Assembly: GCF_014651675.1 (NCBI RefSeq)
Contig: NZ_BMXI01000004.1
Coordinates: forward strand, 124,001 to 188,000
Reading direction: 5' to 3'
Source of the DNA: Roseibacillus persicicus
GTDB taxonomy: Bacteria; Verrucomicrobiota; Verrucomicrobiia; Verrucomicrobiales; Akkermansiaceae
Length of the DNA stretch: 64,000 nucleotides
Of this stretch, positions 1 to 7,633 are shown piece after piece (the first letter of the stretch is position 1; every line of letters starts with the position of its first letter). A model generated the notes under the pieces. It made no database searches and was not told the DNA's origin. It saw nothing but the letters and a program-made list of their open reading frames with translations. The position numbers and the translations under genes are program-made.

Positions 1-152
1 GCTGCGATGTCAGGGGCGGCGTTGATCTTGGTGACCCAAGCATTCACCTCGGCCTCGTATTGATCGATTACCTTTTTTGCGCCGGCCTCGTCAGCATGGA
101 GACTTGGCAGGCAAAGAACGGAGAGAAGAATGGTGAAGATAAAGTGTTTCAT
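1..152 (-). CDS. Secreted protein, N-terminal part only
   Basis: The ATG lies at 150-152 and the frame is open to the window edge, giving about 50 residues. The first 18-20 residues form a signal peptide: a Lys/His start, a hydrophobic core (FIFTILLSVLCLPSLHA) and an Ala-type cleavage site. The mature part begins with a charged helical stretch (DEAGAKKVIDQYEAEV). I do not recognise the family from this fragment. No strong Shine-Dalgarno is visible. It lies just downstream of the SET-domain gene on the same strand, with about 24 bp between them, so the two may be co-transcribed. Confidence 0.6.
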   Translation of the reverse strand, partial: MKHFIFTILLSVLCLPSLHADEAGAKKVIDQYEAEVNAWVTKINAAPDIA

Positions 153-176
153 TTTGAAAGGGGTAAGCGAGACCGC

Positions 177-764
177 TCATTTCTTTTTCTTAAGGAGCTT
201 CCGGAGTTCTGGCCATTGCTCCTGGCTCACGATGTAACCAATGCAATTGGGTGAGCCACATCGACAAGGGTGATCCTCGTAGCACTCCAAGTCAAAGCCG
301 TAATCGAAGCTTAGTTCTTCGCCGGCTTCGATGTCGCGCAAAGCATAGATCACGATTCGATCTTCGTCTTCGCCCTCCTCGGTATAGGCTACGCAATTCG
401 GGTCGCAGGAATGGTTGATGAGGCGGGCGGTGTTCCACTCCACGCTTCCATCCAAGTCCCAGTCGTCATTGAGCGTAAAGATATAGACCGCGGCATCGCC
501 ATCGGTTTCCGCCTTGGCCATCTGGACCCAAGCCCGGCGCTCGCTCTCTTCCTTGTCAATGGGTTCACCAACATACTCAATAATCTCGGTGTCCTCGGGG
601 ATGTCGCAAGCTGCGTAAACGCCGCGTCCATGAATCTCCGATCCCCGCACTTCGACCCATTCGCTCTCTCCACGTTTTTTGAGCTCCTCCACTCTCTTCA
701 AGGCGGCGCGAGCCTTTTCGTAGGACTTGAATTTACGGCTCTTCTTTTTTTCGGATTTCGACAT
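177..764 (-). CDS. SET-domain protein lysine methyltransferase-like protein
   Basis: The 195-residue protein consists of a Lys/Arg-rich N-terminal helix (about residues 1-32), then a SET domain, then a post-SET cysteine cluster. Visible SET motifs are GRGVY (46-50), RLINHSCDPNC (114-124) and LSFDYG (151-156), which supply the SAM-binding Asn-His pair and the catalytic Tyr. A zinc-binding post-SET motif can be formed by C124 with C167, C169 and C174 (CRCG then NC). SET enzymes transfer methyl groups from SAM to lysines; bacterial members modify host histones in some pathogens and unknown or ribosomal/DNA-binding proteins elsewhere. The substrate here is unknown. The start is the first ATG of the frame. 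Family assignment is firm, cellular role is not. Confidence 0.88.
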   Translation of the reverse strand: MSKSEKKKSRKFKSYEKARAALKRVEELKKRGESEWVEVRGSEIHGRGVYAACDIPEDTEIIEYVGEPIDKEESERRAWVQMAKAETDGDAAVYIFTLNDDWDLDGSVEWNTARLINHSCDPNCVAYTEEGEDEDRIVIYALRDIEAGEELSFDYGFDLECYEDHPCRCGSPNCIGYIVSQEQWPELRKLLKKKK

Positions 765-857
765 GACGAAGGGTGAACGGGGACAAGATCAACAATTCAG
801 GATCAAGCGCGAGCCTTAAGCATGTTCGCAAAAGGCTTGGGAGGAAAATTCGTCGGG

Positions 858-1478
858 CTACTTGACCCGGCGAGCACCCTTTTCGGGCACGGCAAACTCT
901 TCGATATCGGCAGGAAGCGTTGGAAAGAGCGCGCGCAATTCCTGCATATTGAGGGTTGAGCCATTGAGGAAGGACCAGCTGGAGCCTTCGGTCTTTTTCC
1001 GGATGGCGACCTGGTAGTCCTTGATCTCCATCCGCTCGACCAATCCGGTTGCCGGATCGATGCGGCGAACCAGGCGGGTGGTCGGAACGAAGACCAACCA
1101 CTCGCGGAATTCAGGGATGTCAAAACCATGGAGGGCGGGCTCGGCCACAAACTTGGTGATGGTGATTCCCGATGCCGCGAGATCGTCCACCATCTTCTTC
1201 ATTGTTGCTGCCATTTCCTCGTTGCCGCCGAGCTTCTTGGCGGCCCGGTGGCGATAGCGGGGATAGAGCTTGTCGACTACTCCCATGAAGTCCCCCTTCA
1301 AGGTCAAATCTCCGACTTGCTGCACCTCCTTGACTGCGTCGGCGAGGACATCCGCAGGGACAGCCTGACGAACGATCGCACGTTCCAAAACCTCCGCATC
1401 TTCGACCACCCCGGCTTGGCCTAGGCCTGAATTTGCAACCGCGAAACTAATCGTTAGAGAAAGAAAAAAAGTGCGCAC
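858..1478 (-). CDS. Exported protein of unknown function
   Basis: About 206 residues. The frame is open well upstream, but the best start is one of two adjacent GTG codons (1481 or 1478), because a signal peptide follows directly (VRTFFLSLTISFAVANSGLGQA). The mature part is mixed alpha/beta with a basic stretch (YPRYRHRAAKKLGG) and a C-terminal half resembling no family I know. Neither GTG has a Shine-Dalgarno. Instead a strong one (AGGAGG) lies at 1535-1543 ahead of an out-of-frame ATG at 1530, which opens only six codons before TGA. That could be a leader mini-ORF or the mark of an indel. The gene diverges from parB; their 5' regions are separated by about 150 bp. Confidence 0.6.
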   Translation of the reverse strand: MRTFFLSLTISFAVANSGLGQAGVVEDAEVLERAIVRQAVPADVLADAVKEVQQVGDLTLKGDFMGVVDKLYPRYRHRAAKKLGGNEEMAATMKKMVDDLAASGITITKFVAEPALHGFDIPEFREWLVFVPTTRLVRRIDPATGLVERMEIKDYQVAIRKKTEGSSWSFLNGSTLNMQELRALFPTLPADIEEFAVPEKGARRVK

Positions 1479-1633
1479 CACTGATGTTTGCACTGCGGAC
1501 CTTCTCGGGTCAAGCCAGCTTGTCGCGCATTGAACCTCCTCCTTTGAGCGCTTGGCTAAGAAGTTGGCCTTTCGAGCAATTTTAAAAACTTTCGGCTTTG
1601 CCAAAGCCCCGCCATTTGTCACTAAGCTTGCCG

Positions 1634-2554
1634 ATGGCAAAACAAGCTTTGGGTAAGGGTCTCGGTGCCCTCATTAACAATTCCGGTAGCAAGGCTCCTT
1701 CCAAGGTGTCACCGGATTCCAATGCCATGCCTTCGGACGCTACCGCATCCGTTCGGGAGGTTCCCCTCTCCCAGGTTCGCCCTTCCCCCCTGCAGCCCCG
1801 GACTCACTTCGTCGAAGGCGAATTGGACGAGTTGGTCGAGTCCATCAAGCATCACGGAGTCATCCAGCCTCTCATCGTCCGGCCGGTTGATGGAGAGTTG
1901 GAACTGATTGCTGGTGAGCGCCGCTGGCGTGCATCCAAGAAGATTGGTCTGAAGACCGTCCCCATTATCGAGCGGGAGGCTACCGACCGGGAAGTGCTGG
2001 AGATGGCTCTCATCGAGAACCTTCAGCGTGCGGATCTCAATCCCATGGAAGAGGCCATGGGTTACGTTCGACTCGCCCGCGAGTTTGGACTGAAGCAGGA
2101 AGAAATTTCAAAGACCGTCGGTAAATCGCGCGCTTCGGTGGCGAACTCGATGCGTCTGTTAGATCTTCACAAGGATGTGCAGCCCCTTGTGGCGCAGGGC
2201 TCCATTTCAGTTGGTCATGCCAAAGCGATCCTCTCCATTAAGGACGGCAAGGCGCAAAAGGTGGCCGCGCAAGAGATCATTCGGCGCAAGCTCACTGTGC
2301 GGGCCACCGAAAAGCTGATCCAAGATTACCATCGCGAAACCGATGGCAAGCAGAGGAAAACCAGGTCCAAGAAGGAAATCACTCCAGAGTTGGCGGCCCT
2401 CTATAGCCAAATCGAATCCAAGCTGCGGTCCAAATTTCAAACCCAGGTTTCGATCACTCCCGGAGCGGACAAGGGGCGAATCGAAATCGTTTACTACAAA
2501 GGTGACGACGGCTTGAACAATATCCTGGAGATTATGGGAATCAGCCTCGACTGA
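1634..2554 (+). CDS. parB: Chromosome-partitioning protein ParB
   Basis: 306 residues from ATG 1634; the frame is open from 1598, but the family start is the conserved KGLGALI segment that immediately follows this ATG. ParB binds parS sites near the origin, is a CTP-dependent DNA clamp, and works with the ATPase ParA in chromosome segregation. Visible are the N-terminal ParA-interaction peptide, the ParB/sulfiredoxin-like domain with GERRWRAS (CTP-binding and spreading motif), a central helix-turn-helix (QEEISKTVGKSRASVANSMRLL region), and a C-terminal dimerisation domain. parA is not next to it: the upstream neighbour is divergent and the downstream gene is a peptidase. No parS-like 16-mer was noticed in the window. 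Confidence 0.95.
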   Translation: MAKQALGKGLGALINNSGSKAPSKVSPDSNAMPSDATASVREVPLSQVRPSPLQPRTHFVEGELDELVESIKHHGVIQPLIVRPVDGELELIAGERRWRASKKIGLKTVPIIEREATDREVLEMALIENLQRADLNPMEEAMGYVRLAREFGLKQEEISKTVGKSRASVANSMRLLDLHKDVQPLVAQGSISVGHAKAILSIKDGKAQKVAAQEIIRRKLTVRATEKLIQDYHRETDGKQRKTRSKKEITPELAALYSQIESKLRSKFQTQVSITPGADKGRIEIVYYKGDDGLNNILEIMGISLD

Positions 2555-2590
2555 GTCCGTTTCGTTCTTTTTCCCAAGACCTTCTTTTTC

Positions 2591-3514
2591 ATGCGCCTGT
2601 CACTCCCCTTGCTTCTCGCTCTCTGTTTGGTCGGTTGCAAAGAGAAAGAAACCACCAGTCCGCCTGTCAGTCTCGATCACTCCGGCACTCCGTTTGCCCA
2701 CACCTCCAATATCCTGTCCTTTGGCCCGCGCTATCCAGGTTCACAGGGCGCGGTTGAGGTCAGAAATTACGTGACCGAGGTATTGGAAGAGACCGGCTGG
2801 ACGGTGGGAGCCCAGACTTTTCAATCCCAGACACCCATAGGTCCCCGGACCTTCACCAACCTCATCGCCCGCTTCCCAGCTTCACCAAATGAAGATCCTT
2901 GGAAAGCCAGAATCGATGGCCTGCTCTGCGCTCATTTGGATTCCAAATACTATTCCAACCAACGTTTTCTCGGTGCAGATGATGCGGGTTCCGCTTGTGG
3001 GCTCATTCTCACCATGGCCCGGGAAATGGCTGAGACGCCCGAGAAGGCGTCCCGAATGGAGCTGATTTTCTTTGATGGTGAAGAAGCTTTTACCGAGAAC
3101 ATGGGACCGAAGGCAGGCGGTCTTTTTGACGGAATCTATGGCTCGCGGGCCTATGCTGCTCGTTGGAATGGCGCATCATACAAACCCTCTTTTGGTATTC
3201 TTCTCGATATGGTGGGACATAAGAATCTTTCCATCAAAGTTCCCGCCGATTCTCCCGCTCATTTGGTTCGAGTCATGAATGCGGCGGTCGATAAACTGGG
3301 TCACAACAAACACTTCGGGATGGCGGCCGGAGAGATTTTGGACGACCACGTTCCTCTCAACGATGCCGGGATTCCCACCATCGATATCATCGGCGACTTT
3401 CAGCGCAGCGGCTGGTGGCACACTCCCAAGGACAACCTGTCCATCATTTCTCCTGAATCACTCGCCATTACCAAATCGGTGGTTGAGGAAATGTTGCGCG
3501 AGCTTCTCAAATAG
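2591..3514 (+). CDS. M28-family peptidase / glutaminyl cyclase-like lipoprotein
   Basis: 307 residues. A lipoprotein signal with lipobox LVGC (Cys16) predicts membrane anchoring outside the cytoplasm. The rest is an M28 zinc-peptidase fold of the glutaminyl-peptide cyclotransferase type: AHLDSK (H115), GADDAGSA (D130/D131), FFDGEEAF (E164/E165), LLDMVG and a C-terminal WHTPKDN histidine. These residues match the metal ligands and general base of the family. Activity may be aminopeptidase or N-terminal glutamine cyclisation; the metal-site spacing and the WHTPKD ending favour the cyclase-like group, but sequence inspection cannot settle it. It starts 36 bp after parB on the same strand. Confidence 0.88.
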   Translation: MRLSLPLLLALCLVGCKEKETTSPPVSLDHSGTPFAHTSNILSFGPRYPGSQGAVEVRNYVTEVLEETGWTVGAQTFQSQTPIGPRTFTNLIARFPASPNEDPWKARIDGLLCAHLDSKYYSNQRFLGADDAGSACGLILTMAREMAETPEKASRMELIFFDGEEAFTENMGPKAGGLFDGIYGSRAYAARWNGASYKPSFGILLDMVGHKNLSIKVPADSPAHLVRVMNAAVDKLGHNKHFGMAAGEILDDHVPLNDAGIPTIDIIGDFQRSGWWHTPKDNLSIISPESLAITKSVVEEMLRELLK

Positions 3515-3590
3515 AAGGAAGCCCGCTTCCAGATTGGCGAGTTCAGCCAGAAAACGAAACGAGCGAAAAGAGAACCTTTACTACTGAAGG

Positions 3591-4493
3591 CTAAATTCCC
3601 TTTTCAAGAAGGGCCTTCACCCGTTCTTCGCCTTCCCGGTCGCCCACGTTCTTCAAGAGCTGAAGATAGTTCTCGCAAACCGCCTCAAAGTCTTCGCTCC
3701 ACTCGCTACCGACACTTTGGAAATTGGCCAAGGCAGATTCAAAGTGGCTGCGGGACTCCTTCTCGTTCCCTTCCTCCGCAAAGACGATTGCAAGGTTTCC
3801 GTGCGATTGGGCGATGTCCGCCTTGTTGCCGCCGTCTTCTTTCCGTCCTTCCAACGCCATGACATGCATCTCACGGGCTTGCTCCAGGTGCCCTGCCTTC
3901 TGGTAAAGCGCCCCGACATTATTGCAGACGCCCGTGGTGTCGGGATCGGAAGCGCCTAGCTCACCGTGTGCAAGCTTCAGAGCTTTAAGAAACAGGGTTT
4001 CAGCCTGATCGAAATCGTCTTTCGCCGCATAAAGAAAGGCCAAATTGTTAGAGAGGCGGACCTCGTCAATGACAGCCGGATGGCGTAGTCGGCCCAATTG
4101 CTCGAGCGCGCGCTCGTAGGCATCGATCGCCTCATCAAACTTTTCGGTGCTTTCGAAGAGGTAGCCCAGACTGCCGTAGAGACGTCCAACCGCTCCCTCC
4201 TGGCCCGACTTCCCTGCTACCAGCGAAATGGCTTCCAAGTAATCGTCCTTGGCATCCAGGTAGTTCCCCTGCCGGCTGGACCAGTCAGCCCGGGCCTCCA
4301 AACAAAAGAGGAGGCGTTCGGCATCCTTGTGGCTGCCATTCTGATTCGAACGCGCATCCTGCACCGCCGTATCGGCAATCTCTTGAGCTCCGGAAAGGTC
4401 CCCTTCGGCCTCGGCCGCACGAATTCGATCGTCGGTCTCGGTCCAGTCGAAATTCCCTCCCACCTCAATGAATGGTAGTTGTTGTTCAATCAT
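3591..4493 (-). CDS. Tetratricopeptide-repeat protein
   Basis: 300 residues from the ATG at 4493 (peptide MIEQQLPFIEV); an in-frame ATG at 4544 would add 17 residues, and neither start has a convincing ribosome-binding site. The protein is almost entirely helical, with at least five TPR-like units of the kinesin-light-chain style (for example YGSLGYLFESTEKFDEAIDAYERAL and SNNLAFLYAAKDDFDQAETLFLKAL segments). No signal peptide or membrane helix is visible, so it is probably cytosolic and acts as a protein-binding scaffold; partners are unknown. It converges with the M28 peptidase gene. A perfect inverted repeat lies upstream at 4571-4587. Confidence 0.8.
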   Translation of the reverse strand: MIEQQLPFIEVGGNFDWTETDDRIRAAEAEGDLSGAQEIADTAVQDARSNQNGSHKDAERLLFCLEARADWSSRQGNYLDAKDDYLEAISLVAGKSGQEGAVGRLYGSLGYLFESTEKFDEAIDAYERALEQLGRLRHPAVIDEVRLSNNLAFLYAAKDDFDQAETLFLKALKLAHGELGASDPDTTGVCNNVGALYQKAGHLEQAREMHVMALEGRKEDGGNKADIAQSHGNLAIVFAEEGNEKESRSHFESALANFQSVGSEWSEDFEAVCENYLQLLKNVGDREGEERVKALLEKGI

Positions 4494-4570
4494 CGTCGTA
4501 GAGCCCATGGGCAAAGGATGGCGACTTCCAGCCTCCTTCCCCATCTTAAATTAGGGCATACATTCACATT

Positions 4571-4587
4571 TCTGTCAGCGTGACAGA
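4571..4587. promoter_or_regulatory. Inverted repeat upstream of the TPR gene
   Basis: The 17-base sequence TCTGTCA-GCG-TGACAGA is a perfect 7-bp inverted repeat with a 3-bp centre. It sits between the stop of the FecR/LamG gene and the start of the TPR gene. It could be an operator for the TPR gene or a small hairpin ending the FecR transcript; no T-run follows on either strand. Confidence 0.35.
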
Positions 4588-4640
4588 CCCCAATTTTCAG
4601 TCAAAAGGAAAAAGCGAGAGCATTGCACTCCCGCATCCCA

Positions 4641-6296
4641 TCATTTCTCGATTCTGACGTCAGGCGCTGGGAACGTCGCGTTGCGACGGGGAGTTGCGAT
4701 GACCTCGGGAGTTCTGCCCATCAAGAGCATGGAAGGAGTGCCGGCATGAGTCAGTTCCTTGATTTCGTCCCCAGTCAAAGCGCGGTCCCAAATGGCGAGC
4801 TCGTCGATTTTCCCGCGGAAATTCCGCTTCACGTAGCGGTCATCGGCCTCCTGCTTCCAGTCACCCATCCAGACTTTGCCCGGTTTCACCAAGGCATCGG
4901 CAGGGAGCTTGTTCTCTTGGGCAAGGTGGCCATCGACGTAAAAGCGGGTTCTCCGTTCCGTCTTGCTGACGACTGCAACAAGATGAATCCAACGACCCAA
5001 CTCGATAGGCTTCACCAACAAGGAACCGGTCTCCGCGATCTCGTGGATCGCCAGAATAGGATCCTGCGAGCGCAGGATTTGCCAGTGCAGGTCTCCTGGG
5101 CTCCAGCCCGTGCTGGTCATAATCGCATTCAAGGAATTATCCAAGTGATCGATATTGGCCCACACGGATAGCGTGATTTCTTCATACTCCCCCGGGATTT
5201 CGAACTCGGCGTGTTCGCCTTGTTGATTGAACAGGAGGGCGTCTTTCTCCGACCAGCGGCCGGAGACCCAACGTGCGCCCATCACGAGCCCGTCAGCCAT
5301 CATGCGATGGGAGGGCACATTGGATGCCTCATTTTTAAGTACTTCCGGGAGCTCCGGATCGTAATTGAATGGATAATAGGCGATCAGCCCGTCGGGAATG
5401 ATGGTCGATGGTTGCTGGCTCAACCATCCGCCAAAACCGACATCCTCTGGCAAGGGAAACTCCATTTCAGGCTCCGAGACATCAACCGTGAAGTTCGGTC
5501 CCTCCTGACGCAAGGACTCGCCATCATAGACTGAAGCCACCTTGCTGTTGGTGCTGATTTGGTGAGCGTCGACTTGGCCGTTGAAGACGTGCATCTCGCT
5601 GCGTCCATCCTGGACAAAGACCCCGAATTCAGTTCCCAAATCCTCGTAGGCCATCTCGGGAGACTGCACCGTAAACCCTTTGCCGCTGTTGGGAACGATT
5701 GCGCGCAGAGCGCCATTTTCCAAAGTCATCAATTTGGGATCGTGTAATCCAAAGGTTGCCGGCCCACGCATGACGACATCGACGCCATTGGTCATCCGTA
5801 GATGAACAATCCCGCTCTCCAGTTGGTATTTGCCGGGACCGAACCGAATGGGCATGTCATCCTCCAGGCCTGCGAACTGGGCACCCGAGTGATTGACCAT
5901 CAGGCCAACAGTAGGCGAAGGCACTTCGATCGACTGGGATTCAGCTGCGGCAATGGGCTTCTCAGCTTTGCGCGAGGCCAGTTGCAGCATCAAAGCCGAA
6001 ATTGCAACCGAGGCAGCCACAGCCCACCCTCCCCAGGCAAAGATGCGATTGCGGTTCTTTCCCTTGGTAGGCAGCGTGATGACCTTCTGGTTTTCCACCG
6101 CGCTTTCTGATTGTTCATGCAACTCGGCGTGAATGTTCATCATCCGCCGGTAGTAATGACGAGCCTCGTAGTCATCGAGGAGGAGCTCCTCCAGACGTTG
6201 AACCTGGTCGGCACCACACTGGCGGTTGCACCAATCATTCACCAATCCCTCCAACTCGTCGCTGGCGTTCCAATTTTGTGTTTGTTCGGGCTTCAT
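4641..6296 (-). CDS. FecR-type anti-sigma protein with LamG domain
   Basis: 551 residues with three parts. An N-terminal cytoplasmic segment (about 1-65) resembles the sigma-binding region of this group. A single transmembrane helix (about 80-97, WGGWAVAASVAISALMLQLA) follows. Outside the membrane there is a FecR domain (about 120-245, with the typical RGPATFGL, FTVQSPEMAYEDLGTEFGV and HVFNGQVD-type features) and a C-terminal LamG/concanavalin-like domain (about 300-520; FYVDG, GKIDELAIWDRAL). It overlaps the upstream sigma-factor gene by four bases (ATGA), so translation is coupled. This sigma/FecR/LamG pairing is common in Planctomycetes and Verrucomicrobia; the LamG part probably senses or binds carbohydrate, which is inference. 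Confidence 0.88.
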   Translation of the reverse strand: MKPEQTQNWNASDELEGLVNDWCNRQCGADQVQRLEELLLDDYEARHYYRRMMNIHAELHEQSESAVENQKVITLPTKGKNRNRIFAWGGWAVAASVAISALMLQLASRKAEKPIAAAESQSIEVPSPTVGLMVNHSGAQFAGLEDDMPIRFGPGKYQLESGIVHLRMTNGVDVVMRGPATFGLHDPKLMTLENGALRAIVPNSGKGFTVQSPEMAYEDLGTEFGVFVQDGRSEMHVFNGQVDAHQISTNSKVASVYDGESLRQEGPNFTVDVSEPEMEFPLPEDVGFGGWLSQQPSTIIPDGLIAYYPFNYDPELPEVLKNEASNVPSHRMMADGLVMGARWVSGRWSEKDALLFNQQGEHAEFEIPGEYEEITLSVWANIDHLDNSLNAIMTSTGWSPGDLHWQILRSQDPILAIHEIAETGSLLVKPIELGRWIHLVAVVSKTERRTRFYVDGHLAQENKLPADALVKPGKVWMGDWKQEADDRYVKRNFRGKIDELAIWDRALTGDEIKELTHAGTPSMLLMGRTPEVIATPRRNATFPAPDVRIEK

Positions 6297-6853
6297 GCCG
6301 TCTTCATCTTCATGGTGACGCAGTCCAAAAGGCGTTTGCGCAACCGGTTTAATCTTTTGTAAAGGCTCGAAGCAGTCAACCCGGAGGCTTCTGCAATTTC
6401 GTTGATTCTTAAATCTTTTCCGTAAGCGGTCAAAATGAGCTCGCGCTCACTCGCCGGCAACCGTTCCAGACAGGCTGCCAAAGCGTGGCGCTCGTCTTCC
6501 AGAACTTGCCGTTCCTCCTCGTATTCGTTGGCGAGGAGCTCCAAGAGGTTCTCGCTGAAGCAAAGGCGATCCCGTGCCTTTTTCCGACGGTAAGCGAGAA
6601 CTTCAAAACGCGCGACGGCGTAAGCCCAGCGGATGAACTCGGTTCCCGGCTCGAATTTGTCGAACTTTTTCCAAAGGACGATCGAGACCTCCTGCATCAC
6701 CTCATCGACATCTTGCTGGCTGGGCACCATGCCATAAACGAAGGCTCGAAGGCGTCGTTCACTCGCCATAAAGAGCGGGATAAAGAGATCCCGGCCGTCG
6801 CCGCTGGGTTCTTCGTTACCGATTCGGGGTGTGTCTTTCTCGTTCTCCTCCAT
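6293..6853 (-). CDS. ECF-like RNA polymerase sigma factor
   Basis: 186 residues from ATG 6853, chosen over an upstream ATG because a Shine-Dalgarno (GGAAGG) sits just before it. Sigma-70 region 2 is visible (ERRLRAFVYGMVPSQQDVDEVMQEV, then FIRWAYAVARFEVLAYRRK), followed by region 4 with a helix-turn-helix (LPASERELILTAYGKDLRINEIAEASGLTASSLYKRLNRLR region). It matches the group of ECF sigma factors found with FecR/LamG proteins in this phylum. The stop overlaps the start of the downstream FecR gene (ATGA), so the pair forms a cell-surface signalling operon. The regulon is unknown. Confidence 0.92.
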   Translation of the reverse strand: MEENEKDTPRIGNEEPSGDGRDLFIPLFMASERRLRAFVYGMVPSQQDVDEVMQEVSIVLWKKFDKFEPGTEFIRWAYAVARFEVLAYRRKKARDRLCFSENLLELLANEYEEERQVLEDERHALAACLERLPASERELILTAYGKDLRINEIAEASGLTASSLYKRLNRLRKRLLDCVTMKMKTA

Positions 6854-7023
6854 TTTCCTTCCCTTTCTTACTGCCTTTAGCACCTAAAATTGCCCTGCAA
6901 AATGATGTATTGTAAAAATATGTCACTCATTAAGGACGCTTTCACGAAAGAATAACTGATTCGCTCCGGTTCGCATCGAATGAAAGGTCCCGACAATGGT
7001 GATGCCGCCCAATACCCCCGCCT

Positions 7024-7506
7024 CTAGGTTTTAGGGCGTCGGGGGGTGAATTTGCGGGTGGAGCGCTCGCTGGTGAACCATTTTGGACCGCCATGAGAAT
7101 CCTCTCCCATGGCGTCGAAGCGAGCCCCTCCAATGGTAAGAAAGACGTGTCCATCCCGCACCCAGACTGTGATCCAATCCCCCGCTCCCCGTCGGCCATA
7201 TCGATAGAATCCCTTGGATGGCAGAGAGCCGTTCAGCAATCCCGCCTCGCGCAGCACATAACTGGTTGCACCCGAGCAATCGTAACCACTGTCGATGTGA
7301 GTGCCGTGCCCGCCGCCCCACTTGTAGGGTTTGCCCGCGATGCGATTGGCGGCCGCTACCGCTTTCTTGACGTAGGGCGGAGCACTTCGCGCCACCAGGC
7401 CGCGACCGTTTCGGACAATGACCCCATCCCGCGATTTGGCTGAAGGGCCGAACGAACAGCCCGGAATCAATAAACAAAGGGCGATCCCAATCATCAAATG
7501 CCTCAT
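7024..7506 (-). CDS. NlpC/P60 (C40) peptidase lipoprotein
   Basis: 160 residues from ATG 7506, chosen because a lipoprotein signal follows at once (lipobox LIPGC, Cys17). The catalytic pattern of C40 cell-wall peptidases is present: DCSGATSY (nucleophile Cys77) and RDGHVFL (His120). Such enzymes cleave within the peptide stem of peptidoglycan. The domain (about residues 45-150) is short but complete in its core. It is divergent from mgtE, with about 130 bp between the starts. Confidence 0.85.
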   Translation of the reverse strand: MRHLMIGIALCLLIPGCSFGPSAKSRDGVIVRNGRGLVARSAPPYVKKAVAAANRIAGKPYKWGGGHGTHIDSGYDCSGATSYVLREAGLLNGSLPSKGFYRYGRRGAGDWITVWVRDGHVFLTIGGARFDAMGEDSHGGPKWFTSERSTRKFTPRRPKT

Positions 7507-7633
7507 CGGGTGAAAGCCTACTGCTCCACGCGGGCCAGAGAAGCTCCAGCCGTGACCGCCTAAGAGAAATTCCCTGTGTCCGCCAGGCAAGCAAGGATGG
7601 CCAAGCGCTACCTTCCGGTCTAGCCTCGTACCA

